From Pseudarthrobacter naphthalenicus (GTDB lineage Bacteria > Actinomycetota > Actinomycetes > Actinomycetales > Micrococcaceae): a stretch of 64,000 bases of DNA. The stretch spans positions 114,614-178,613 of the forward strand of contig NZ_JARESG010000009.1 of NCBI RefSeq assembly GCF_029076445.1, in the 5' to 3' direction. The notes under the pieces are model-generated. The model saw nothing but the letters and a program-made list of their open reading frames with translations, was not told where the DNA came from and searched no databases. The first letter of the stretch is position 1. The number at the start of each line of letters is the position of its first letter. Shown piece after piece: positions 37,681 through 46,916 of this stretch. Both the position numbers and the translations under genes were made by a program.

Positions 37681-38432
37681 CAAACGAGACGAATGTTCAC
37701 CGGAGCCGGAGGTCCGGCGCTGCTGACACGCCCCTGCAGACCCGTGCCAACACCATCGTCAAGGCCGCGGACCACGAGACCCCGCTCCAACTGAGCGATA
37801 TCACCATCCGCTATGGCGGCGGCAAGGGCGGTGCGGAAGCCGTCAGCGTCGTGGAGGGCTTCGACCTCACCCTGCACGCCGGTGAGATGCACTGTGTGGC
37901 CGGCCGAAGCGGCTCGGGCAAGACCAGCATCCTGACCGTTGGTGCCGGACTGACACTGCCGACGTCGGGACGCGTCTTCTGGGAAGGCGATTCGCTCGAA
38001 AGCATGGGCGACGACGAAATCGCGGACCGCCGTCGGGCCCTCATCGGTTACGTGGACCAGGGCGGCGCCCTGATTGACGGCATGAGCGCGCTCGAAAACG
38101 TCCTGCTGCCCGCAGTGCCCGACGGCGAGGTGGACCAGCGCCGCGACATGGCCAAGGACCTCCTGGACCTGGTTGGCCTTGGCCGCCGGATGCGTCACCG
38201 GCCGGCGCAGCTGTCCGGCGGTGAACGCCAGCGCGTGGCCATTGCACGGGCCCTCATCCTGGGCACCCGCGTGCTGGTGGTGGATGAGCCCACCGCCAGC
38301 CTCGACAGGGCGTCCGCCAACCGCATCATCAGCATCCTCAAGGACACCACCTCGGACGGCATCGCGGTCCTGGTCGCTTCGCACGACCACGAACTGGTCC
38401 GCCTGAGCGATACGCTGACTGAACTCATCTAG
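37677..38432 (+). CDS. ABC transporter ATP-binding protein (LolD/MacB type)
   Basis: A 251-residue ATPase that pairs with the preceding permease (4-nt overlap). Walker A is GRSGSGKTS, the Q-loop lies near YVDQGGALID, the signature is LSGGERQRVAIARAL, Walker B is VLVVDEPTASLD and the switch His is in ASHDHE. The N-terminal 40 residues are variable. The start at 37677 is set by the ATGA overlap; the longer frame is within the permease gene. One ATPase dimer with the permease would form a complete exporter. Confidence 0.93.
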   Translation: MTNETNVHRSRRSGAADTPLQTRANTIVKAADHETPLQLSDITIRYGGGKGGAEAVSVVEGFDLTLHAGEMHCVAGRSGSGKTSILTVGAGLTLPTSGRVFWEGDSLESMGDDEIADRRRALIGYVDQGGALIDGMSALENVLLPAVPDGEVDQRRDMAKDLLDLVGLGRRMRHRPAQLSGGERQRVAIARALILGTRVLVVDEPTASLDRASANRIISILKDTTSDGIAVLVASHDHELVRLSDTLTELI

Positions 38433-38465
38433 CCTGCCCCTCCGCACCGAAAGTACCGTCCGCAC

Positions 38466-40025
38466 GTGACTGCTTCAGAGAAATCCCCGTTCTACATCAC
38501 CACGGCCATCACGTACCCGAACGGCGTGCCCCACATCGGGCACGCCTACGAGTACATTGCCACCGACGCCATGGCACGCTTCAAGCGGCTGGACGGGCAT
38601 GAGGTGATGTTCCTGACGGGTACCGACGAGCACGGCATGAAGATTGCGCAGGCGGCCGAGAAGGAAGGCATCACGCCCAAGGAACTCGTGGACCGCAACG
38701 CCGAGGTATACAAAGCTGCGCACGCCGCCCTGGGCATCACGTACAGCCGCTTCATCCGGACCACGGACGCCGACCACTACGCGGCATCGCAGGCCATCTG
38801 GAAGAAGATGGAAGCCAACGGGGACATCTACCTGTCCAAGTACGAGGGCTGGTATTCGGTGCGGGACGAAGCGTTCTACGTGGAAGATGACACCGTGGTG
38901 AAGGACGACGGCGTGCGCTACTCGAAGGAGACGGACACCGAAGTTACGTGGACGGCTGAGGAGAGCTACTTCTTCCGGCTATCCGCCTACCAGGACAAAC
39001 TTCTTGCCCTCTACGAGGCCCAGCCTGAATTCGGCGCGCCGCAGTCCCGCTTCAACGAAGTCATCAGTTTCGTCCGCCGCGGTCTCGAAGACCTCTCCAT
39101 CAGCCGCACCACCTTTGACTGGGGCGTCCCGGTGCCCGGCAACGACAAGCACGTGATGTACGTCTGGGTCGATGCACTCACCAACTACCTGACCGGCGTC
39201 GGCTACCCCGATGTCGAGTCGGAGTCGTTCCGCAAGTTCTGGCCGGCGGACGTGCACATCATTGGCAAGGACATTTCCCGGTTCCATGCCATCTACTGGC
39301 CCGCGTTCCTGATGAGCGCAGGGATCGAGCTGCCCAAGCGGGTCATGATCCATGGCTTCCTCCACAACAACGGCGTGAAGATGTCCAAGTCCCTGGGCAA
39401 TGTGGTGGCGCCCGCGGACTTTGTGGCCCAGTACGGCCTGGACCAGGTGCGCTTCTTCTTCCTCCGCGAGGTCCCGTTCGGTGCCGACGGCAGCTACAAC
39501 CACGAGGCCATTGTGGGACGGATGAACTCGGACCTGGCCAACAACTTCGGCAACCTCGCGCAGCGTTCGCTGTCCATGGTGGCGAAGAACTGCGAGGGCA
39601 AGGTGCCGGTGCCGGGAGCGTTCTCCGCTGAAGACAGTGCGATCCTCGCGCAGGCCAACGGACTTCTCGAAACCGCCAGGGCAGCCTTCGAAAAGCAGGA
39701 GTTCAGCCGCGCTTTGGAGGCCATCTGGGCCGTCCTGGGGGACACGAACGCCTACTTCGCGGAGCAGGCCCCCTGGGTGCTGCGGAAGACCGACGTCGGC
39801 CGCATGAACACCGTCCTGTACGTCACCCTGGAAGTGCTGCGGATTGTGTCCATCCTGGCGCAGCCGGTGATGCCGAACGCCATGGATGCGCTGCTGAACA
39901 CCCTCGGCCAGCCTGAGGGTGAAGCGCGCCAGTTCGCGGCACTGTCCACGCCGATCGCCGCGGGAACGGCGCTGCCCGCGCCTTCGCCGGTGTTCCCCAA
40001 ATATGAGGAACCCGCCGAAGCGTAG
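38466..40025 (+). CDS. metG: Methionyl-tRNA synthetase
   Basis: A 519-residue class I aminoacyl-tRNA synthetase charging tRNA-Met. The HIGH motif is PHIGHAYEY and KMSKS is [11 protein letters not shown]; also [37 protein letters not shown] and [16 protein letters not shown] [12 protein letters not shown]. The connective peptide lacks zinc-binding cysteine pairs and there is no C-terminal tRNA-binding domain. That matches the short zinc-less form found in mycobacteria and other actinobacteria. The GTG start lacks a clear Shine-Dalgarno. It follows the exporter by 33 nt. Confidence 0.97.
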   Translation: MTASEKSPFYITTAITYPNGVPHIGHAYEYIATDAMARFKRLDGHEVMFLTGTDEHGMKIAQAAEKEGITPKELVDRNAEVYKAAHAALGITYSRFIRTTDADHYAASQAIWKKMEANGDIYLSKYEGWYSVRDEAFYVEDDTVVKDDGVRYSKETDTEVTWTAEESYFFRLSAYQDKLLALYEAQPEFGAPQSRFNEVISFVRRGLEDLSISRTTFDWGVPVPGNDKHVMYVWVDALTNYLTGVGYPDVESESFRKFWPADVHIIGKDISRFHAIYWPAFLMSAGIELPKRVMIHGFLHNNGVKMSKSLGNVVAPADFVAQYGLDQVRFFFLREVPFGADGSYNHEAIVGRMNSDLANNFGNLAQRSLSMVAKNCEGKVPVPGAFSAEDSAILAQANGLLETARAAFEKQEFSRALEAIWAVLGDTNAYFAEQAPWVLRKTDVGRMNTVLYVTLEVLRIVSILAQPVMPNAMDALLNTLGQPEGEARQFAALSTPIAAGTALPAPSPVFPKYEEPAEA

Positions 40026-40157
40026 TCCGTTTCCGGGCCCTCCGGACTGCTGCCCGACCTGAGTAGTGTTTGCGCCAAAGCAGTAGGCAGGGCCCCGGAA
40101 TGCGGGTAACGAGTACTGGAGACACCCCCAAAGCCGCTGCATAGCCTTGTCGAGTTA

Positions 40158-40218
40158 GCAAACTGATGATTCGCATCTGGGAGAACCGTCGCTCTGGTGC
40201 AATCTGTTTGCCTTTTTC
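40158..40218 (+). terminator. Possible long-loop terminator downstream of metG
   Basis: Arms GCAAACTGAT (40158-40167) and ATCTGTTTGC (40202-40211), one mismatch, followed by CTTTTTC. The loop is 34 nt. The rest of the 40026-40288 gap shows no gene; no riboswitch consensus could be matched. Confidence 0.4.
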
Positions 40219-40288
40219 ACCCCCGCATCGGAGCGCCGTTTTTCCCTCCGTCTGATCAGTTTGGACCAGACAATGTATGGAGACGGAA

Positions 40289-41143
40289 ATGAAACGGATC
40301 CTTGCCGCCTTAGGTGTCACCGGACTCGCATTACTCGGTGCCACCGCTCCGGCTGTAGCAACTGACAACGCAAACACTGACCACAAGATCACTATCTGCC
40401 ATGCAACCGGTTCGGACAGCAATCCCTACGTTGCCGTGACGATCGATCTGCATGCGCTCGAAACCCACATGAACCAGCACGACGGTGACATCATTCCGGC
40501 CAATGACGGAAAGGTGCTTCCGGGAGGCCGGAACATGGACAAGGCCGGCATCCTCAAGGCCGGCTGCAAGGTCCCCGCAGACCACGGAAACGGCAACGGC
40601 AACGGGGACAACGACCACAATTACAAGGTCACGATCTGCCACGCCACCGGGTCGGAAAGCAATCCGTATGTGAAGATCACGGTCGCGTTAGAGGCCCTGA
40701 AGGGCCACTACCAGCATGGTGACGACATCATTCCGGCTGGTAGCAAGTGGAAGGGCATGAACTGGGACGAGGAAGGACAGGACACCTACGGAAACGGCTG
40801 CGTTCCGTGCACGTGTCAGGAGGAAAAGCCGCCTGTAGTGACTCCGGAGAAGCCGCCGGTCGTGACTCCGGAGAAGCCCCCGGTTGTCACCCCGGAGACG
40901 CCGCCGGTTGTTACCCCCGTGGTGCCGCCGGTAGTCACCCCGCAGGTTCCCACCGGCGCCGTTGCGCCGCCCGCTCCCGTGGTGAGGGCCAACAACGCCG
41001 GCTTTAACGTCCAGACAGCGGTCGCACCCTCCGGCCCGGTTCTTGCCCCCTGGATGGCTGGCGTGATTGTGATGCTGCTCGCCGCGGGCGGAGTGGCTGC
41101 ACGCAAGGTGCTGCTGACCGGTGGCGTCTCCCGGGACCGTTAG
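40289..41143 (+). CDS. Secreted cell-surface protein with duplicated domain and proline-rich stalk
   Basis: A 284-residue protein. A signal peptide (MKRILAALGVTGLALLG...APAVA) is followed by two copies of a domain of about 45 residues, each with TICHATGS, NPYV and DGDIIPA/HGDDIIPA. A stalk of six near-repeats of (PEK)PPVVTP follows, and a C-terminal membrane helix (APWMAGVIVMLLAAGGVAA) ends in a basic tail. The layout is that of a wall-anchored protein, but no LPXTG-type motif precedes the helix. The start at 40289 has GGAG 6 nt upstream. The next gene is a sortase-fold protein. Domain function is unknown. Confidence 0.85.
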   Translation: MKRILAALGVTGLALLGATAPAVATDNANTDHKITICHATGSDSNPYVAVTIDLHALETHMNQHDGDIIPANDGKVLPGGRNMDKAGILKAGCKVPADHGNGNGNGDNDHNYKVTICHATGSESNPYVKITVALEALKGHYQHGDDIIPAGSKWKGMNWDEEGQDTYGNGCVPCTCQEEKPPVVTPEKPPVVTPEKPPVVTPETPPVVTPVVPPVVTPQVPTGAVAPPAPVVRANNAGFNVQTAVAPSGPVLAPWMAGVIVMLLAAGGVAARKVLLTGGVSRDR

Positions 41144-41161
41144 GTTGGCTTCCCGTATCTG

Positions 41162-41226
41162 ATGCCCGCAAGGGCATTCGTTAACACCGTGGCAGGCGCC
41201 GTGGCCGAGAGGGCACGGCGCCTGCC
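41162..41226 (+). terminator. Tandem hairpins between surface protein and sortase genes
   Basis: ATGCCC-GCAA-GGGCAT (41162-41177) has a GNRA-type loop. A perfect 13-bp stem GGCAGGCGCCGTG/CACGGCGCCTGCC with a 10-nt loop (41191-41226) follows. No T-run follows, so it may attenuate or protect RNA rather than terminate. Confidence 0.5.
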
Positions 41227-41263
41227 GCCAGTCAGGCAGATTCCACCGACGTTCGAGGAAACC

Positions 41264-42058
41264 ATGGACAGCGACCGCCAGCCGCTCCCGGAAGATCCGA
41301 CAGGCTCCACTGGTCCGGCGGACATGAGTGGTCCGCCACAGCGCGGCCGCCACGCCCGGCCCAGAATTTTCACCGCCCGAAGCATCCTCTTCGTGATCCT
41401 CTGCGGGTTCCTCGCTTACGCCGTCGTTGCGTTCCTTACCCCGGCGGGCGGGCCGGTAACTGCGCCCGAGACCGTGACCCGGCCGGCCGCGACTGCGCCT
41501 CCGTCGTTGGCCGCCCCCACCCCCGCACCCACCCCCACACCGGCCGCCAGCCCGGCACCGGCAGCGGCTGCCATCCCGGCACCGGCAGCTCCTGCCGGCC
41601 CCGCCGCCTCACCGCCCCAGCGGCTGGTCTACGCTGCCGCGAACATCGATGTGGTGATCCACCCGCTGGAACCAAGCGGCCAGGACCAGGCCAACCAGAC
41701 CATCGTGCCGCCGCCCACAATGGACGGTTACTGGCTCACTCCGTATGGAGTGCCCGGCGAGGGCTCAGCGAATACCACCTACGTGGCAGGGCACAGCTGG
41801 GTGGACCGGGACGCACCCTTCAACCACCTGAGTGCCAAAGCTGCCGTGGGTGACCAATTCACCGTGACCACGGCCACCGGCGAGCTGGCCTACCGCGTGG
41901 ATTCTGTCGCCACGTACAGCAAGTCCGGACTTAAGGACAGCCCCATCTGGCAGGTTCAGCCCAACCGGATGGTGCTGATTTCCTGCTACACGGAGGATCC
42001 CTGGGGCACCAACGTCGTCGTCGTAGCCTCGCCGGATCCGAATGTGCCGCCCCGCTGA
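41264..42058 (+). CDS. Sortase-fold protein, class F-like, lacking the usual catalytic Arg
   Basis: A 264-residue type II membrane protein: basic cytoplasmic N-terminus, one helix (ARSILFVILCGFLAYAVVAFL), a Pro/Ala/Thr-rich linker to about residue 125, then a sortase beta-barrel. The catalytic His is in TYVAGHSW and the Cys in LISCYTED. Class F sortases normally have an Arg before the last strand (as in YRDNVVVYA); here the aligned sequence is PWGTNVVVVA, with no Arg. GAGGAA lies just before the ATG at 41264. It follows the surface-protein gene by 120 nt, suggesting that protein as its substrate. Confidence 0.85.
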   Translation: MDSDRQPLPEDPTGSTGPADMSGPPQRGRHARPRIFTARSILFVILCGFLAYAVVAFLTPAGGPVTAPETVTRPAATAPPSLAAPTPAPTPTPAASPAPAAAAIPAPAAPAGPAASPPQRLVYAAANIDVVIHPLEPSGQDQANQTIVPPPTMDGYWLTPYGVPGEGSANTTYVAGHSWVDRDAPFNHLSAKAAVGDQFTVTTATGELAYRVDSVATYSKSGLKDSPIWQVQPNRMVLISCYTEDPWGTNVVVVASPDPNVPPR

Positions 42059-42078
42059 CGCCCGCTCCACAGACTCCA

Positions 42079-42093
42079 TCTCAGTAAATGAGA
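42079..42093. promoter_or_regulatory. Candidate branched-chain amino acid operator at leuB (TCTCA-N5-TGAGA)
   Basis: The same 15-bp architecture as the ilvD site. It lies immediately upstream of a plausible promoter, TTGTCC (42098-42103) N16 TAATAT (42120-42125), so a bound protein would touch the -35. Confidence 0.55.
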
Positions 42094-42134
42094 CTGATTG
42101 TCCGGCATGCGGATTGACTTAATATTCTTGGAGT

Positions 42135-43184
42135 ATGAGCGCATCGATTAATCTCGCAGTAATTCCTGGTGACGGCATTGGCCCCGAGGTCATCGCTGAG
42201 GCGCTGAAGGTCCTCGAGAAGGCCGTAGCCGCCGAGGGTGTGGACCTCCAGCAGACCCACTACAAGCTCGGTGCCGAGCACTGGCTGGCCACCGGCGAGA
42301 CCCTCCCGGATGAGGTCCTCGCAGACCTGCGTACCCGGGACGCCATCCTCTTCGGTGCGGTGGGCGCAGCCCCCGGCGATACCAGGATTCCGTCGGGCAT
42401 TATCGAGCGCGAGATGCTCCTGAAGCTCCGTTTCAGCCTGGACCACTACGTCAACCTGCGTCCCTCACGCCTGTACGGAACGGTGGGCAGCCCCCTCGCC
42501 AACCCGGGCGTCATCGATTTCATCGTGGTCCGCGAAGGCACCGAAGGGCCTTACGTTGGCAACGGCGGCACCCTGCGCGCGGGCACGCCGCACGAGGTCG
42601 CCACCGAAGTTTCCCTGAACACGGCACACGGCGTGGAGCGCGTGGTCCGCGACGCGTTCCGCCGCGCCGGCGCCCGGGAACGCAAGCATGTCACCCTGGT
42701 GCACAAACACAATGTGCTGGTCTACGCGGGCCACCTGTGGAAGCGCACCTTCGAAGCTGTGGCGCAGGAATTCCCCGAGGTCACCCATGACTATCTGCAC
42801 GTCGATGCGGCCACCATCTTCATGGTCACCGACCCGTCCCGCTTTGACGTCATCGTTACGGACAACCTCTTCGGCGACATCCTGACCGACCTGGCCGCAG
42901 CCATCACCGGCGGCATCGGGCTGGCTGCCTCGGGCAACATCAACATGGACCGCACCGCCCCGTCCATGTTCGAACCGGTCCATGGGTCAGCGCCGGACAT
43001 CGCGGGCCAGCAGAAGGCCGATCCCACCGCGGCCATCCTGTCGGCGGCGCTCCTGCTGGACCACCTTGGCTACGCCGCGGCGGCGCGGAAGATTGAAGCG
43101 GCAGTGATCGCCGACGTCGAAAATCGCGACGGCGGCGCACGCAGCACCAGCGCCGTGGGTGACGCCATCGCCGCAGCGCTTTAG
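42135..43184 (+). CDS. leuB: 3-isopropylmalate dehydrogenase
   Basis: A 349-residue NAD-dependent beta-decarboxylating dehydrogenase of leucine synthesis. Motifs: [105 protein letters not shown] and [14 protein letters not shown]. The length is typical. The mRNA leader is very short given the predicted -10 at 42120. It precedes ilvE by 111 nt on the same strand; a small hairpin (43184-43205) lies in the gap. Confidence 0.97.
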   Translation: MSASINLAVIPGDGIGPEVIAEALKVLEKAVAAEGVDLQQTHYKLGAEHWLATGETLPDEVLADLRTRDAILFGAVGAAPGDTRIPSGIIEREMLLKLRFSLDHYVNLRPSRLYGTVGSPLANPGVIDFIVVREGTEGPYVGNGGTLRAGTPHEVATEVSLNTAHGVERVVRDAFRRAGARERKHVTLVHKHNVLVYAGHLWKRTFEAVAQEFPEVTHDYLHVDAATIFMVTDPSRFDVIVTDNLFGDILTDLAAAITGGIGLAASGNINMDRTAPSMFEPVHGSAPDIAGQQKADPTAAILSAALLLDHLGYAAAARKIEAAVIADVENRDGGARSTSAVGDAIAAAL

Positions 43185-43295
43185 GCAGGCACCGGGGGTG
43201 CTGCCAACGGGCGTAAGCTTGTTTCGAATCACCAAATGCTGCCCCTGCGGTTCAGTGCAGAACCACGTTCACGGGCGGCCGATCGTGGAGGAACC

Positions 43296-44408
43296 ATGAC
43301 TCAGACTGCCCATGGCGTCGAATTTAGCCAGCAGCTTTCGGCAACCCCGACGTCTGCTGAAGAGCGTGCAGCCATCCTGGCGAACCCGGGATTCGGCAAC
43401 TACTTCACCGACCACACCGCCGTGGTGGATTACTCGGTTGATGAAGAAGGCGCCGGAGGCTGGCACAACCCGCGCATTGAGGCGTACGGCCCCATTTCCC
43501 TGGATCCGTCGGCAGCGGTGCTTCACTACGGCCAGGAGATTTTCGAGGGCCTGAAGGCCTACCGCCACGCCGACGGTTCCGTCTGGACGTTCCGGCCCGA
43601 GGCCAACGCGGCACGCCTGAACAAATCAGCCCGCCGGCTGGCGCTCCCGGAACTCCCGGTTGAGTATTTCCTGGGCGCCATCCGCGAACTTGTTGCTGTT
43701 GACAAGGACTGGGTTCCGGCCGGGGACGGCGAGGCGCTCTACCTGCGCCCGTTCATGATTGCCACCGAGGCGTTCCTTGGCGTGCGGGCCGCCCGGGAGG
43801 TTTCCTTCCGCGTCATCGCCTCGCCCGCGGGCAACTACTTCGGCGGCGAACTCAAGCCGGTGTCCATCTGGATCTCCCGCGAATACGCCCGTGCCGGCCG
43901 CGGCGGTACCGGCGCTGCGAAGTGCGGCGGCAACTACGCCGCGTCCCTGATCGCCCAGCAGGAAGCGGAAGCCAACGGCTGCAAGCAGGTGCTGTTCCTG
44001 GACCACTTCAATGACGACGCCGTGGAAGAGCTCGGCGGCATGAACGTGTTCTTCGTCATGAAGGACGGCTCCCTGGCCACGCCCGCCCTCACCGGAACCA
44101 TCCTCGAGGGCGTCACCCGCTCCTCGGTGATTCAGGTGGCCAAGGACATGGGCCGCGAAGTCAGCGAACGCAAGATCACCCTGTCCGAGTGGCGCGACGG
44201 CGTGGCATCCGGCGAGATCGCGGAGGTCTTCGCGTGCGGCACCGCCGCCGTGATTACTCCCATCGGGGTCCTGAAGGATGCCACGGAGTTCATCGGCTCG
44301 GAGGACGCGAAGGCGGGGGAGACCACCATGGCCATCCGTGAGCAGCTCCTCGGTATCCAGACCGGAACCGTGCCGGACCGGCATGGCTGGCTGACGCGCC
44401 TCGCCTAA
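43296..44408 (+). CDS. ilvE: Branched-chain amino acid aminotransferase
   Basis: A 370-residue class IV PLP aminotransferase, last step for Val, Ile and Leu. Motifs: LHYGQEIFEGLKAYRHADGS, FRPEANAARLNKSARRLALPELP, YLRPFMIATEAFLGV, the PLP lysine in GTGAAKCGGNYAASL, VLFLDH, TLTGTILEGVTRSSVI-like ALTGTILEGVTRSSVI and CGTAAVITPIG. A GGAGG lies 5 nt before the ATG at 43296; the frame extends upstream to 43236 without support. It converges on the gene at 44523 over a strong hairpin. Confidence 0.97.
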   Translation: MTQTAHGVEFSQQLSATPTSAEERAAILANPGFGNYFTDHTAVVDYSVDEEGAGGWHNPRIEAYGPISLDPSAAVLHYGQEIFEGLKAYRHADGSVWTFRPEANAARLNKSARRLALPELPVEYFLGAIRELVAVDKDWVPAGDGEALYLRPFMIATEAFLGVRAAREVSFRVIASPAGNYFGGELKPVSIWISREYARAGRGGTGAAKCGGNYAASLIAQQEAEANGCKQVLFLDHFNDDAVEELGGMNVFFVMKDGSLATPALTGTILEGVTRSSVIQVAKDMGREVSERKITLSEWRDGVASGEIAEVFACGTAAVITPIGVLKDATEFIGSEDAKAGETTMAIREQLLGIQTGTVPDRHGWLTRLA

Positions 44409-44429
44409 GCGGCCCTCAGGCGGAAACAA

Positions 44430-44487
44430 CGACGGCGGTTGGCCGGCACGGTGGAAAGCTTCACATAGTGCCAGCCAACCGCCGTCG
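44430..44487. terminator. Bidirectional terminator between convergent genes
   Basis: Perfect 14-bp arms CGACGGCGGTTGGC/GCCAACCGCCGTCG, extended by 5 bp (GGCAC/GTGCC) across a C-A mismatch, between ilvE and the minus-strand gene. Confidence 0.75.
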
Positions 44488-44522
44488 CCCGTTAATGAAG
44501 CCCGATGTCAGGTATCCGCGCC

Positions 44523-45122
44523 TCAGCGGCGGGCAGCCTTCCGGGCAGCGTTCTTGAGGGCCTTGCGGGAGACGGGCTTCAGGGCCTTGCGCGCGGCTTC
44601 CTCGGTGAGTGCCCGGTTCCGCCGGGCGTCAATGATGTCGTTCCACAGCGTGGTGGCAAAAACGCCGCCGTCCTGGGCGTAGACGTCGTAGGGGTAGCCG
44701 GCGAAGACCGGGGGTGTGGTGCTGCCGTTGGGCAGATCCGTCCCGTTTTCCTGCGCGACGGCGTCGGCCACGGCCCAGGTCCGGGTCAGATGGAGCGTGA
44801 GGTTCTCCTCCACGAACGTGTTGGCGTCGCTGGCGGCGGCAGCGCGCTCCAGGAGCATGGCCAGATCGCCGGCAAGGAACGCGGTGGCCCATTTTTCCAC
44901 CGGCGCCGAACCTGACCGGAAATCCGCCGCGACCACGTCCACGGCCTGGTTCCAATCCGTGGTGTCGCGGAACTTCTTCCACGTGGGGAACCAGACGATG
45001 CTGCCGGTGGCGTGGTTATGGATGTGCTGGAGCCCGCTGTTCTTCTCCGTTGCGGCATGGTCATGGCCGGCGGCGTCTGCCTCGGCGAGGAGGTCTGCAA
45101 GGGTGGTGGATGTGGCGCTCAT
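44523..45122 (-). CDS. Hypothetical protein
   Basis: A 199-residue protein I cannot assign. It has a soluble, acidic first two thirds (SGLQHIHNHATGSIVWFP, WKKFRDTTDWNQAVDVVAAD, LLERAAAASDANTFVEENL) and a strongly basic C-terminal tail rich in Lys, Arg and Ala (about the last 35 residues), which could bind nucleic acid. There is no signal peptide. The ATG at 45122 is chosen; an AGGAAG sits about 15 nt upstream, so the start is uncertain and an upstream TTG at 45176 is possible. It is divergent from the MBL-fold gene. Confidence 0.6.
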   Translation of the reverse strand: MSATSTTLADLLAEADAAGHDHAATEKNSGLQHIHNHATGSIVWFPTWKKFRDTTDWNQAVDVVAADFRSGSAPVEKWATAFLAGDLAMLLERAAAASDANTFVEENLTLHLTRTWAVADAVAQENGTDLPNGSTTPPVFAGYPYDVYAQDGGVFATTLWNDIIDARRNRALTEEAARKALKPVSRKALKNAARKAARR

Positions 45123-45272
45123 GGAGAGTGGTACCGGCTTCCTGCTGGAGTTCGTGGGGTCGTCACTGGTGGTCAACCCCGCGCGTGCCGTGTTCTATTC
45201 CGGCAACGCCGCACTGGCAGCGCAGCTGTCCAGCCGGATGTCCGTGCAGCCGGCGGATGCAAGGATAGAAGA

Positions 45273-46067
45273 GTGACTTCAGCTTCCAGCCCCGTCCTGC
45301 AGCGCAGCTCGGCCCTCTCGCAGTTCATCCTGGCGCCCAACCCCGGACCGATGAGCCTGGACGGCACCAACTCCTACGTGATCTCGGCGCCCGATGCCGG
45401 GGCTTCGGTGGTGGTGGACCCGGGGCCAGCGGACGAAGGGCACCTCAGGCGGCTGGCGGCTGTGGGCGGCGTTGAACTGATCCTGGTAACGCACCGCCAC
45501 GCAGACCACACTGCGGGGTCCGTGCGGCTGCGGGAACTCACCGGCGCCCCGGTGCGGGCTGCGGATCCCCGGTACTGCCACGGCGGCGAGCCCCTGCGCG
45601 ACGGTGAGATCATCGAGGCGGCCGGAATTTCCCTTCAGGTGGTGGCCACGCCGGGGCACACCTCGGATTCGGTGTGCTTTCACCTGCCCGACGACGGCGC
45701 GCACGGCTCTGTGCTGACCGGAGACACCATCCTGGGCCGGGGGACCACCGTGCTGGATTACCCGGACGGCGCACTGGGCGATTACCTTACTTCCTTGGAC
45801 CGGCTGGAAGCCCTCGGCGGGGCTGCCGTCCTGCCGGCGCACGGCCCGGTGCTCCCTTCCCTGGAGGCCGTCACCGGGGCCTACCGGGCACATCGGCTCG
45901 AACGGCTCGCGCAGATCCGCGCAGCCCTCACCGGACTTGGCCCGGACGCCAGCGTGCCGGCGGTGACGGACGCGGTGTACGCCGACGTCGATCCTTCCGT
46001 CAGGCGGGCCGCCGAGATGTCGGTGGCTGCCCAGCTGGATTACCTCCGTGGACGGTCGGGCGCCTGA
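45273..46067 (+). CDS. MBL-fold metallo-hydrolase (LACTB2-like)
   Basis: A 264-residue metallo-beta-lactamase-fold enzyme. The di-metal motif is THRHADH (HxHxDH), with further ligands in ATPGHTSDS, LTGDTILGRG and LPAHGPV. The opening NPGPMSLDGTNSYVI and a C-terminal helical domain resemble LACTB2/glyoxalase-like ribonuclease-type members. The GTG at 45273 has AAGGA 7 nt upstream. It is probably cytoplasmic. Substrate (thioester, RNA or other) is unresolved. It precedes the FAH-fold gene by 55 nt. Confidence 0.88.
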   Translation: MTSASSPVLQRSSALSQFILAPNPGPMSLDGTNSYVISAPDAGASVVVDPGPADEGHLRRLAAVGGVELILVTHRHADHTAGSVRLRELTGAPVRAADPRYCHGGEPLRDGEIIEAAGISLQVVATPGHTSDSVCFHLPDDGAHGSVLTGDTILGRGTTVLDYPDGALGDYLTSLDRLEALGGAAVLPAHGPVLPSLEAVTGAYRAHRLERLAQIRAALTGLGPDASVPAVTDAVYADVDPSVRRAAEMSVAAQLDYLRGRSGA

Positions 46068-46122
46068 CCGGAGCAACTGACCCGACCAAAGGGCAACAGG
46101 TCAAGACGGTAGGCTGTTCACC

Positions 46123-46899
46123 ATGCGTATTGCCCGGTTTGTAGTCGATTCTGATCCCCTCTATGGCGTTGTTGAAGGCGAGTCCGGCAGTGAGGAGATC
46201 ACTGTCATCCACGGCGACCCGTTCTTCAACGGTGTCGAGCGGACCCACGTCAAGCACAAGCTCGAGGATGTGCGGCTCCTGGCCCCCATCATCCCCCGCA
46301 GCAAGGTCATCGGCGTGGGACGCAACTTCGTCGAACACGCGGCGGAGCTGGGCAACGAAGTCCCGGCCCAGCCGCTGCTGTTCCTGAAGCCCAACACCGC
46401 CGTCGTCGGACCCAACGATCCCATTGTGCTGCCGGAGTTCTCGGAGGAAGTTTCCTTCGAAGCCGAGCTGTGCGTGGTCATCGGCCGGATCTGCAAGGAC
46501 GTCCCGGAAGAGCGCGTCGACGACGTCATCTTCGGCTACACCTGCGGCAACGACCTCACGGCGCGCGACGTGCAGAAGACGGACCTGCAGTGGGCCCGGG
46601 CCAAGGGTTTTGACACCTCGGCGCCGCTGGGCCCGTGGATCGAAACCGAACTGGACACCGAGGACCTGCAGATCCAGGGCCGCCTGAACGGCGAGCTGCG
46701 CCAGGACGGCAGCACCAGCCAGATGATCCACGGCGTCCGGGAGCTCGTCTCCATCGTCTCGCGGGCCTTTACCCTGCTGCCCGGCGACGTCATCATGACC
46801 GGCACCCCGGCGGGCGTTGGACTTGTCCAGGCCGGCGACCGGTATGAGGTCGAGATCGAAGGCATCGGGCGCCTGTCCAACCCGGTGGTCCGCCGCTAA
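46123..46899 (+). CDS. Fumarylacetoacetate hydrolase-fold protein
   Basis: A 258-residue FAH-superfamily protein (IIPRSKVIGVGRNFVEHAAELG, PLLFLKPNTAVVGP, VSFEAELCVVIG, YTCGNDLTARDVQK, SAPLGPWIETEL, DVIMTGTPAGVGLVQAGD). Metal-ligand glutamates lie in the FEAEL segment. Such proteins hydrolyse or decarboxylate acylpyruvates or oxaloacetate; the substrate here is open. It commonly precedes gltX in related actinobacteria. A TAGGCT hexamer ends 7 nt before the ATG with no Shine-Dalgarno, so it is a leaderless candidate. Confidence 0.9.
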   Translation: MRIARFVVDSDPLYGVVEGESGSEEITVIHGDPFFNGVERTHVKHKLEDVRLLAPIIPRSKVIGVGRNFVEHAAELGNEVPAQPLLFLKPNTAVVGPNDPIVLPEFSEEVSFEAELCVVIGRICKDVPEERVDDVIFGYTCGNDLTARDVQKTDLQWARAKGFDTSAPLGPWIETELDTEDLQIQGRLNGELRQDGSTSQMIHGVRELVSIVSRAFTLLPGDVIMTGTPAGVGLVQAGDRYEVEIEGIGRLSNPVVRR

Positions 46900-46916
46900 A
46901 ACCAGGTCCCGGACGT

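Noticed and set aside
40026..40288. Possible riboswitch (c-di-GMP or c-di-AMP type) upstream of the surface protein gene
   Set aside because: Strings such as CAAAGCC are present, but the required paired elements and conserved blocks could not be matched by eye.
40838..40950. Short tandem repeats suggestive of a CRISPR or minisatellite
   Set aside because: They are in-frame PPVVTP coding repeats of the surface-protein stalk; no spacers.
41162..41226. Start of the sortase gene at 41162
   Set aside because: That frame would translate two perfect hairpins; ATG 41264 has a GAGGAA site and starts directly at the cytoplasmic tail.
44523..45122. Histone-like or Lsr2-type DNA-binding protein, because of the basic Lys/Ala tail
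   Set aside because: The remainder of the protein does not resemble Lsr2 or histone-like families; left as hypothetical.
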